A DNA stretch of 19,946 bases. It comes from Sedimentisphaerales bacterium (GTDB lineage Bacteria > Planctomycetota > Phycisphaerae > Sedimentisphaerales > SG8-4). The translations under genes were made by a program, and so were the position numbers. The stretch spans positions 1-19,946 of the forward strand of contig JAFGJR010000276.1 of NCBI GenBank assembly GCA_016928975.1. The letters run 5' to 3'. Under the pieces are notes generated by a model, which had not been told where the DNA came from, searched no databases, and was given only the letters and a program-made list of their open reading frames with translations. Of the stretch, positions 1 to 6,304 are shown piece by piece; within the stretch, counting starts at the first letter, position 1; every line of letters starts with the position of its first letter.

Positions 1-21
1 CTCGTTGCGAAGGGCAGGACT

Positions 22-1314
22 GTGAGCCAGACTCATACGAATCTCATAGTAGGGCTTGTTGGTTCCCTGGGGAGCGGCTGTACGACAGTGAGCGAGGCTC
101 CCGCCGAAGAGGGATTCAAGCGAGTCTCAATTCCGAGTCTGATCAAGGACAAGTTCAGGGAACTCCACCCAGGCCGAAAACCTACACAGGAATCCTATGG
201 ACCGGACTGGCGAGCGGAACTCCAGGACATCGGCAATAGAGGAAGAGAAGGCGAGTTCCTCGAGGACGCCGGGACGGGCAAGGATCATAACGCCTACTGG
301 GTGGACTTAGCGCTGAGTCCCGTCGACTCGAAGAGCGACGACATAGTCATCGCCGGCATTCGGAATCCTGGGGAGGTCGAATCGCTCCGCCGGAAGTACC
401 CCAGTTTCTGGCTGGTGGCCGTCTACGCCGATTACACAACACGCTGGAACCGGTTGAAGGACACGGGCGCGTATCCGCGTGAGACCGTGTTCCAACGAGA
501 CGATCAAAGGGACTCTGACGAAGGAGATCGCCATGGACACGGACAGAACGTCCAACGTTGTGTGTATGAGGCCGACTATGTCCTCAAGAACATCGACACG
601 ATTGAGCCCCCGAGCAAGGTGAAGTCACGTCTTTTCGAGCGTTTGGCAGAGCAATTCGAGGGTATGAGAGGTGACGAGGGTTTCAGACGCCCGCTTTCCG
701 CTGAAATCTTCATGGCAACGGCAGTATCCCAATCTCACGCCTCACAGTGCTTGCAGAGGAAAGTCGGAGCCTTGATAGTCGATGAGGGGAACAGGATCCC
801 TTTGAGCGTTGGCTACAACGAGAACCCTGTCGGGATGGAATCTTGCTTCTCCCTCTATGACCAGATATGCTACAAGAATCAGGTGATTGCGAGTCGCCTC
901 GAAAAAATGGCGCCTTTCTTTTGCCCTGAGTGCGGAAAGAAACACCATAGAATTGACCCTCCGTACGTTTGTGATGGTGCGACAGACAAAGGGCAGCCAT
1001 GCAGGTGCAACTTCAGACAGAAGTTCTTTCCGAGCCGGGGCATCGAGTTGTGCGCCGCGATCCATGCTGAGGAACGCGCGATCTTGAGCCTTGGCGGGAG
1101 AAGTGCTGATGGCTGTACGATGTATGTCAACACGTTCCCGTGTTTCCAGTGCGCTCGCCATATTGTCAACGCTGGGATCAAAAAGGTAGTCTATGTCGAA
1201 GCATATCCGATAGAAGAAGCCGTGGGGTTTCTGAAGTCCAATGGCGTCGTGATCGAGCCCTTCGAGGGTTTCAAGCCACGCGTCTTCAATCGAGTTTTCA
1301 AACAGGTGGAATGA
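22..1314 (+). CDS. P-loop kinase-like / dCMP deaminase fusion, DcdV/AvcD-type antiphage candidate
   Basis: The 430-residue protein has two domains. Residues 11-22 form a Walker A loop (GLVGSLGSGCTT), and residues 110-123 carry a GIRNPGEVE stretch typical of P-loop nucleotide-kinase-like domains. Residues 225-415 are a zinc-dependent deoxycytidylate deaminase, with HAE at 348-350 (zinc His, catalytic Glu) and PCFQC at 373-377 (zinc Cys pair). A Cys-rich insert (CPEC at 301-304, Cys at 317, 327 and 329) interrupts the deaminase and may bind a second metal. In DcdV/AvcD proteins this same order, P-loop first and deaminase second, deaminates dCTP/dCMP on phage infection and starves phage of dC nucleotides. 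Plain housekeeping dCMP deaminases are about 150-180 residues and lack the P-loop half. The start is GTG with a weak upstream AGGGCAGGA; no in-frame stop lies upstream within the window, so the true start could be further left. The defence role is inferred from architecture only. Confidence 0.85.
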   Translation: MSQTHTNLIVGLVGSLGSGCTTVSEAPAEEGFKRVSIPSLIKDKFRELHPGRKPTQESYGPDWRAELQDIGNRGREGEFLEDAGTGKDHNAYWVDLALSPVDSKSDDIVIAGIRNPGEVESLRRKYPSFWLVAVYADYTTRWNRLKDTGAYPRETVFQRDDQRDSDEGDRHGHGQNVQRCVYEADYVLKNIDTIEPPSKVKSRLFERLAEQFEGMRGDEGFRRPLSAEIFMATAVSQSHASQCLQRKVGALIVDEGNRIPLSVGYNENPVGMESCFSLYDQICYKNQVIASRLEKMAPFFCPECGKKHHRIDPPYVCDGATDKGQPCRCNFRQKFFPSRGIELCAAIHAEERAILSLGGRSADGCTMYVNTFPCFQCARHIVNAGIKKVVYVEAYPIEEAVGFLKSNGVVIEPFEGFKPRVFNRVFKQVE

Positions 1315-1340
1315 CGGTGATTGCAGAAGGAGAACGAACC

Positions 1341-1550
1341 GTGGCATATAGGTGTCCGAAGTGTGAGAGATATGGCATGGAGTGGGACGCGCGAGCAAAA
1401 GTCCTCACATGCTATTATGATACATGCAGACATGTTGTCCGCATGGGGTCCCAGAAGGGTGTTCCGAGCCCGGAAAGGATATCTGCGGCGATTGTGGAAG
1501 ATTTCCGGGCAATTCATAACAAAGCACTCGAGGAGCCCGTGTGCATTTGA
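1341..1550 (+). CDS. Small zinc-ribbon protein, likely co-translated with the deaminase
   Basis: This 69-residue protein has an N-terminal zinc-ribbon pattern: Cys at 5 and 8 (CPKC) and Cys at 24 and 29. A polar helical tail follows, with no DNA-binding domain I recognise. The GTG at 1341 is preferred because AGAAGGAGA lies 7 bases upstream. An alternative ATG at 1311 overlaps the deaminase stop as ATGA and adds ten residues. Either way the gene follows the deaminase with almost no gap in the same direction, so the two are very probably one operon. I do not recognise the family. It could be an accessory or regulatory partner of the deaminase, but that is guesswork based on position. Confidence 0.65.
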   Translation: MAYRCPKCERYGMEWDARAKVLTCYYDTCRHVVRMGSQKGVPSPERISAAIVEDFRAIHNKALEEPVCI

Positions 1551-1590
1551 CGCGCCGTCTCTGCTCGTAGCGAAGCAGGGCCGTCGCCAT

Positions 1591-2541
1591 TCAGATCGCA
1601 AGGACTCTGACTGGTATTTCCCGTTTTGCCTCGTTCCAGGTCTTGGTCTCGGTCCAGCCCCAGGCGTGGGCCGTGGCTGCCTTCAAGCCTGTTGCGAGTG
1701 CGATCTGCGGGTCGCCCGTGTCTTGCAGGCCCGCCAGGAAGCTGGCCAGCAGGTAGTCGCCACAGCCGACGGTCGATAGTGCCTTTCGCCGGAGCGTTGA
1801 CCGCCCGGCCCAGGCTCCCTCTTCTGTGACAGCCACTGCGCCCTGAGCGCCACGGCTGATGAGGACGGTGCTCACCTTCTCCAGCAGCCGTTGGGCCGCC
1901 GAGGCCAGTCTCACCGGCGTGTTCGCCACCTCTTGATGCAGCAACTCGCGCAACTCCTCCACGTTGGGGGAGATCACCAACGCCAGGCCGGCATCCACGA
2001 TCCCTGCCAGTGCAGGGCCGTGAGTATCGACCGCGATGGAAGCGCCCCGCTCATGGCAGGCGCGGACCAAATCAATGACTTGCCTCAGGTGGCGACCACC
2101 CGGCATCGCGCCGGCGAAGACGCACGTATCGCCTCTGCGAACGAGCCTTTTCAAGTCCACACGTAACCGTCGCAAGGTGTGCTGCGACGCCAGCTCGCTT
2201 CTGAGGCGCAGGTGCATCTCGCGGTGGCGGCGCGTATCGACGACGGTGATGTTTCGCCGGGTACCGCCCAGACTGGTGGTCATGGAGGTCCGTATCCGTC
2301 CACTGAGCCGCCGGATGACGTTCTTCATCTGGCCGTAATCCTCGCGGCCCCACAAGCCCGCGGCGACGCTGGACCGGCCCAGCCAGGCCAGCGCATAGGA
2401 AACGTTCAACGCTTTGCCCGCCGGACGGACCGACTGCTCGTCGATCTCGACGTGGCGCCCCCAGTCCAGACCTGTGCCGCAACAGCGGACATCCCACGCT
2501 GGGGACAGGCCGATCGTGATGATTCTGCCCTGCTCTGCCAA
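1591..2541 (-). CDS. PfkB-family carbohydrate kinase (1-phosphofructokinase/tagatose-6-phosphate kinase type)
   Basis: This ribokinase-fold sugar or sugar-phosphate kinase is about 316 residues, the usual PfkB length. It opens with an ITIGLSPAWD strand comparable to the TLNPALD start of FruK/LacC. It then has PAGKALNVSYALAWLG (substrate-binding GGKG-NVA signature, first G replaced by A), FAGAMPGG, SPNVEEL in place of KPN-EL, and the C-terminal signature STVGCGDYLLASFLAG, whose GCGD supplies the catalytic Asp in place of the usual GAGD. The family phosphorylates fructose-1-P, tagatose-6-P or similar; the exact substrate cannot be read here. The start is taken as TTG at 2541 because AAAGGGG lies 5 bases upstream. 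Another TTG at 2574 would add 11 unconserved-looking residues. It is transcribed divergently from the metallophosphoesterase. Confidence 0.88.
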   Translation of the reverse strand: MAEQGRIITIGLSPAWDVRCCGTGLDWGRHVEIDEQSVRPAGKALNVSYALAWLGRSSVAAGLWGREDYGQMKNVIRRLSGRIRTSMTTSLGGTRRNITVVDTRRHREMHLRLRSELASQHTLRRLRVDLKRLVRRGDTCVFAGAMPGGRHLRQVIDLVRACHERGASIAVDTHGPALAGIVDAGLALVISPNVEELRELLHQEVANTPVRLASAAQRLLEKVSTVLISRGAQGAVAVTEEGAWAGRSTLRRKALSTVGCGDYLLASFLAGLQDTGDPQIALATGLKAATAHAWGWTETKTWNEAKREIPVRVLAI

Positions 2542-2598
2542 TGAGACCCCTTTCCCAAACCCGACACCCAACAAATGCGCAGAATCCGCGTATTTATG

Positions 2599-2627
2599 TG
2601 GAAACGGGCGAACGCAGCCGATATATA
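2599..2627 (+). promoter_or_regulatory. Possible promoter for the metallophosphoesterase gene
   Basis: TGGAAA (2599-2604), a 17-base spacer and TATATA (2622-2627) lie in a locally AT-rich stretch between the divergent kinase and phosphoesterase genes. The -35 matches the sigma-70 consensus at only four of six positions, so this is tentative. It supports a phosphoesterase start downstream of 2640. Confidence 0.3.
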
Positions 2628-2651
2628 AGCACTATTCTGGTTTTATCAAGC

Positions 2652-3539
2652 TTGGGAAAGGGTGTCTACATCGTCCTCAGTCAAAGTAGGTCAGTCTTGG
2701 TCGTTAGCGATCTGCACATGGGGGACCGGTCGCGGATGGACAACTTCCATCGCGCCGGGCGCGAATCGCTGTTCAGCAGCTTCCTCGACTACGTCGACCA
2801 GCAGAACGGGCAGTTAGTCATCCTCGGCGATTTCTTCGAGCTGCTTCGCTATCCGATCGGGAGCATCCTCGTGCGTCGTCGCGATCTGCTGGACCGTCTG
2901 GCGGCCATGCGGGCCGTGTATGTGCCCGGCAATCATGACGACGACGTGTTCTCGATGATCGACCCGTACTGCCCGCTTCACCCGTTCTTCACCCGGATTA
3001 CCGAGCCCTTCACCCAGCGCATCGGCGACCGGCGATTCCGGTTCATGCACGGCCACGAGATTGACCCGCTGATGAATGCAGGCTGGAAGAACCTCGGGCG
3101 GATGATCGGGGCCGTCACGCATCGCTACGAGCTGCGCCAGGAGAGCCGGGCGGGCCTCCGCCGGGCGCTCAGCCGCGACGCCTTGGAGATTGACGACTCC
3201 ATCGTACGCCTTCGAGGCCGACTGCGCCGGCGTGTGAACAGGGCACTGCACGAAGGCCGCGTGCGAACGTCGGCGGAGAAGGTCCGCCTGCTGACCCGGC
3301 AGATTCGCACGCAATGCATGATCAGCCGCTACTACGGCGACAAGACCGACGACTTGTACGACGTCGCCATCGTCGGCCACACGCATTATGCCGCGACGTT
3401 CGGCGACTGGTTCTTCAACAGCGGCTCCTGGACCGGCCGGGCCAACAACTTCCTGGCGATCTCCCCGCAGGGCGAGGTAGAGATCCTCGACTGGACCTCC
3501 TGCGGCCCCGAACCCAAGGATGAGATCCTCGCCGCCTGA
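2652..3539 (+). CDS. Calcineurin-like metallophosphoesterase, LpxH-like (UDP-2,3-diacylglucosamine diphosphatase family)
   Basis: The whole dimetal phosphoesterase signature is present in order: SDLHMGD (D20, H22), GDFFE (59-63), GNHDDD (93-98), HGHE (133-136) and GHTH (242-245). The HGHEID element and overall layout match the LpxH/YbbF-like branch. In Gram-negatives that branch hydrolyses UDP-2,3-diacylglucosamine to lipid X in lipid A synthesis at the inner membrane. A helical, Arg-rich insert between about residues 155 and 225 is longer than I expect for E. coli-type LpxH, so a different substrate is possible. The start is uncertain: frames open at 2541 (ATG, poor-looking N-terminus overlapping the divergent gene), 2652 (TTG) and 2697 (TTG with AGTAGG 6 bases upstream, but cutting into the first beta strand). 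Confidence 0.8.
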   Translation: MGKGVYIVLSQSRSVLVVSDLHMGDRSRMDNFHRAGRESLFSSFLDYVDQQNGQLVILGDFFELLRYPIGSILVRRRDLLDRLAAMRAVYVPGNHDDDVFSMIDPYCPLHPFFTRITEPFTQRIGDRRFRFMHGHEIDPLMNAGWKNLGRMIGAVTHRYELRQESRAGLRRALSRDALEIDDSIVRLRGRLRRRVNRALHEGRVRTSAEKVRLLTRQIRTQCMISRYYGDKTDDLYDVAIVGHTHYAATFGDWFFNSGSWTGRANNFLAISPQGEVEILDWTSCGPEPKDEILAA

Positions 3540-3551
3540 GCCCCTCCCGGC

Positions 3552-3800
3552 CTACTCGCCCAGCGAGGCGAAGTAGTTGCCCGTGCCGACCACGACCGTG
3601 GACAGTACGACGACAATGATCCCGGCGATGACGATCCTCAACGTGTCTCGACCCCTTCCACTCGTGGAACCACAGCGCCCACAGGTTGCTGAACGCGACG
3701 ATGAAGGCCATGTGCAGCATCCAACTGAAGAAGTCATATCGCCCCATTCTCGTCGTGCCCATGCCATAGAACATGAATTGCAGGTACCACGTGTCACCTT
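3552..3800 (-). pseudogene. rhaT: C-terminal relic of an L-rhamnose/H+ symporter (RhaT), frameshifted
   Basis: Reading the minus strand from about 3797, one frame gives TWYLQFMFYGMGTTRMGRYD, then a segment containing FSWMLHMAFIVAFSNLWALW and HEWKGS. This is the highly conserved end of RhaT-type transporters. Near 3645-3657 the reading jumps frame and continues as DTLRIVIAGIIVVVLSTVVV and GTGNYFASLGE, ending at the TAG read at 3554-3552, which matches the usual RhaT C-terminal TM helix. A single indel explains the switch. Upstream of about 3800 no RhaT-like sequence remains before the end of the next gene at 3904, so roughly three quarters of a normal 340-residue transporter is missing. It is best read as a decayed remnant; it cannot transport anything. 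Confidence 0.75.
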
Positions 3801-3903
3801 GACGCCATTGGCCAGATTGCGGAATGGGAAATCCGCTCCGGGAGAATCGGGCGACGGATGGCGGAGGAGCACCCTTGCGCTTCCCCCGCCATCCGCCGGT
3901 GAA

Positions 3904-5175
3904 TCAACCGATTACCACCTCGAAGCCAGTTGGGTTTGTCGTTGGATGTGTGATTTCAGGGCCTCCGGCCAGTCCGCACACACGCGCCACCTCTTCGATC
4001 GCTGTGACGCCGGCGGCAACTTTTCTCAGGCCGTCATGGGCCATCGTGCGCACGCCCCTGTGGCGCAGGCAGTCCACGAGTTCCCGGTGATGAGTACCCG
4101 CGCTGATTGCGGTCCCAATCTCCTCGTCTACCGGCACGACCTCGAAGATACCGGTGCGTCCCTTGTAGCCGTACGAGCTGCACTCCATGCAACCCTCAGC
4201 CTGGAGGACGCTCTCGGGCGGCTCGGCACCCAGGCGTGTGAACAGCTCCCTGTCTTCCTCGCCGAGGTCGCGGGGCCGGGCACAGCAGCCGCAAAGTCGC
4301 CTGACCAGATTCTGCGCGATGATCAGCCGCAGCGAGGTTCCAATGATATGGTGCGGCACGCCCAGGTAGTGCAGCGCGTCCACCGCGCCGGCGGCATCCT
4401 GCGCGTGAATGGTCGCCAGGACCAACCGGCCCGACAACGCCGCACGCGCCGCCACGATCGCCGAGTCCTTGTCTCGAATCTCGCCCACCAAGATCAGGTC
4501 CGGGTCCATTCGCAGGATCGTGCGAAGGCCCTCGTGCATGGTGAGCCCATGCTGCTCGTCCACCTCGATCTGCTGGGCGTAGGGCAGCCGGAACTCGACC
4601 GGGTCCTCAATGGAATAGGTCGTCATTGCCCGCAGGTCCAGCAGTGACGCCAAGGAATACATGGTCGTCGTCTTGCCGGAGCCAGTGGCGCCGGTGATCA
4701 GCACCAGGCCGCTGAGCGCACGCAGGCTCGCGGAGACCTGCTCCTGGTCTTCCATCGAGAATCCCAGGCTGGACATGTCCCATTCGTCTCGCGGGACACT
4801 CAGGAACCTCATGTGGGCGGACTCCCGACCCCGTACCGGTGTGAAAGTGACGCGGATTTCCCACCTGACATCTTCGTCCGGCCACAAGAGCTGGCCTTCC
4901 AGGGGAGCAAAGGACTTCGTGACGGTCAGCCCGGAGGCACTTTTCAGTTGGTTCAGCAGGCGCCTGCCTTCCGCCAGCGACAGCAGCAGCCTGGGGTGAA
5001 TGGTGCCGTCCACCCGATGCAGCACGCGGACTCCCTCCTCAATGCAGTGCACGTGCACATCCGTAGCACGATCGAGGATGGCATTCCACACGAGGCTGTT
5101 GAGCAGATCGGGGTAAGGCGTGACTGTCGCTTCGTTGCTGTCCTGTCCCTGGCTGCCGTGAGCCGCTCTGGCCAT
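3904..5175 (-). CDS. GspE/PilB-family secretion or pilus assembly ATPase
   Basis: This 423-residue hexameric ATPase powers type II secretion or type IV pilus extension from the cytoplasmic face of the inner membrane. Visible elements are an N2-type domain (about 20-130), Walker A GATGSGKTTT (162-171), an Asp-rich stretch SIEDPVEF (188-195), Walker B DLILVGEIRD (226-235), the His box ATIHAQDAAGAVD (254-266), and a zinc-binding C4 region (Cys 295-298 and Cys 329/332, followed by GYKGRTGIFE). The start at 5175 is well supported by AAGGAG seven bases before ATG. With this start the protein lacks the N1 domain that links most GspE/PilB proteins (500-570 residues) to their membrane partner. No other secretin, pilin or GspF gene is in view; the minus-strand gene upstream encodes a small membrane protein. 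Confidence 0.93.
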   Translation of the reverse strand: MARAAHGSQGQDSNEATVTPYPDLLNSLVWNAILDRATDVHVHCIEEGVRVLHRVDGTIHPRLLLSLAEGRRLLNQLKSASGLTVTKSFAPLEGQLLWPDEDVRWEIRVTFTPVRGRESAHMRFLSVPRDEWDMSSLGFSMEDQEQVSASLRALSGLVLITGATGSGKTTTMYSLASLLDLRAMTTYSIEDPVEFRLPYAQQIEVDEQHGLTMHEGLRTILRMDPDLILVGEIRDKDSAIVAARAALSGRLVLATIHAQDAAGAVDALHYLGVPHHIIGTSLRLIIAQNLVRRLCGCCARPRDLGEEDRELFTRLGAEPPESVLQAEGCMECSSYGYKGRTGIFEVVPVDEEIGTAISAGTHHRELVDCLRHRGVRTMAHDGLRKVAAGVTAIEEVARVCGLAGGPEITHPTTNPTGFEVVIG

Positions 5176-5586
5176 CACTGAACTCCTTGCAGTTGGGCCC
5201 GGGGTTCGCCAACGATCCCTCGGCCGGTACGTCTTCGGGCCGGACCCCCACAGGGCATCCGTCCCGTGAGAGTGCACCTCGACAGGTACACCGCCCGTCT
5301 TCACCAGCATCTTGTTGGGAACCCCTGTACCCCCTCCCACGTGCCTGCAACAGCCCTCTTATCGGCCCTGCGAGTCGTGCGCGTCCGGCAAGAGTCCGAT
5401 ATTCAGCGTCAAAGGGACACGTGTCCTGGGTGATGGCGCTGTGGCAACTGTCACCTTGAGCCGGCCCGTCTCGTGTCGATCCTTGAGCCAAACGCGCACC
5501 GTCGTGCATTGGCTCGCAGATTTGACAGGGTCTCCGTATCGGGGCCTGGCTCAATGTCAGCCCGATCCTGGCTACACGATTCCAGA
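5176..5586 (-). other. 411-base stretch with no convincing gene
   Basis: The stretch lies between the ATPase start and the upstream membrane-protein gene, both on the minus strand. The ATPase frame stays open to about 5340 but gives a Gly/Pro/Arg-rich peptide with no likeness to a GspE N1 domain. Beyond a TAA, the same frame reads a short beta-rich stretch (TVRVWLKDRHETGRLKVTVA) with no start codon or family match. It may be a decayed gene or a long leader. No terminator or repeat was seen. Confidence 0.4.
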
Positions 5587-6063
5587 TCATCCGGCCGATT
5601 CGGTGGAGGTGAAGCAGACCATCGAGATCAGGACCAAGCTGGCGCCGGCGATGAACAGGGCGATTCTCTTGGGTGGGTCGCTGCATCGTTGTAGCCAGAC
5701 GGGGATCGTCGGTGCGGCGGGCTCTTCCTCGGCCTGGGCCAGCAAGGCCCGTCGGGCAATGGCCAACTCGCTCGCACGGGCCCTGGGATAGGCGGTGTTC
5801 GGATCGTTGGGCTCGGTCCCGAGAGTCACCGGCACGATTCGCTGAAGCAGGTTCGGGTCTTTTTCCATCTCCTGCAAGAGCGCATCATACTCGGCGTTGA
5901 GGGACTCCAGCCGTTTGACGGAAGTCTGAGCCTCCTGGAGAAGGCCCTTGTTCTGGCAGTATTGGGTGAAGTCATCGCAGAGGACCGCCGCACCCAGCGC
6001 CGCAGCGCCAACGCTGAAGAAGACCACAAACAGAAGGAGGTGGAGACTCCCTTGCCTTTGCAT
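5587..6063 (-). CDS. Two-TM protein with a central coiled coil, unknown function
   Basis: The product is about 158 residues. A hydrophobic helix near the N-terminus (LHLLLFVVFFSVGAAALGAA) is followed by a helical, heptad-like region (about 40-72, rich in Leu, Glu and Gln), a Pro/Ala-rich stretch, and a second hydrophobic helix near the C-terminus (IALFIAGASLVLISMVCF). That places the middle on one side of the membrane with both ends anchored. I do not recognise the family. ATG at 6063 is chosen over an in-frame GTG at 6078; neither has a strong ribosome binding site. It lies upstream of the GspE-like ATPase in the same direction, separated by 411 bases. A link with an envelope assembly machine is possible but unproven. 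Confidence 0.6.
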   Translation of the reverse strand: MQRQGSLHLLLFVVFFSVGAAALGAAVLCDDFTQYCQNKGLLQEAQTSVKRLESLNAEYDALLQEMEKDPNLLQRIVPVTLGTEPNDPNTAYPRARASELAIARRALLAQAEEEPAAPTIPVWLQRCSDPPKRIALFIAGASLVLISMVCFTSTESAG

Positions 6064-6237
6064 GGCCGCACTATCCACTGTGGATTGCTGATCTCGGATT
6101 GCGGATTAGGGACGCGGTCCCGTCCGCCGTTCCGTCACCGATCCATCTATCTACACAGGCGCCGTGTGGACACAGGCTGACCCTACGTGGCTTATCGGCC
6201 GGTGTTAGGCTCGTTCTGGAGTGTTTCTCGGACGAAG

Positions 6238-6284
6238 AAAAAAGCGGATTGCGGACCGACGTTTAGCGCCGATCCGCAATCCGC
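6238..6284 (-). terminator. Rho-independent terminator of the M50-enolase gene
   Basis: A perfect 12-base inverted repeat (GCGGATTGCGGA at 6244-6255, TCCGCAATCCGC at 6273-6284) with a 17-base loop is followed, on the minus strand, by six T residues (A run at 6238-6243). It lies about 20 bases past the stop codon of the minus-strand gene ending at 6305. Confidence 0.88.
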
Positions 6285-6304
6285 CATCATCAATCTACAG
6301 TCGG

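Noticed and set aside
742..1398. A 218-codon minus-strand frame opposite the deaminase
   Set aside because: The plus strand has Walker A, HAE and PC-x2-C motifs; the antisense frame has none.
1551..1590. A hairpin CTGCT...AGCAG between the zinc-ribbon and kinase genes as a terminator
   Set aside because: The stem is only about five bases and no T-run follows on either strand.
3577..4647. A 356-codon plus-strand frame
   Set aside because: It is antisense to the GspE-type ATPase, whose Walker and zinc motifs are intact.
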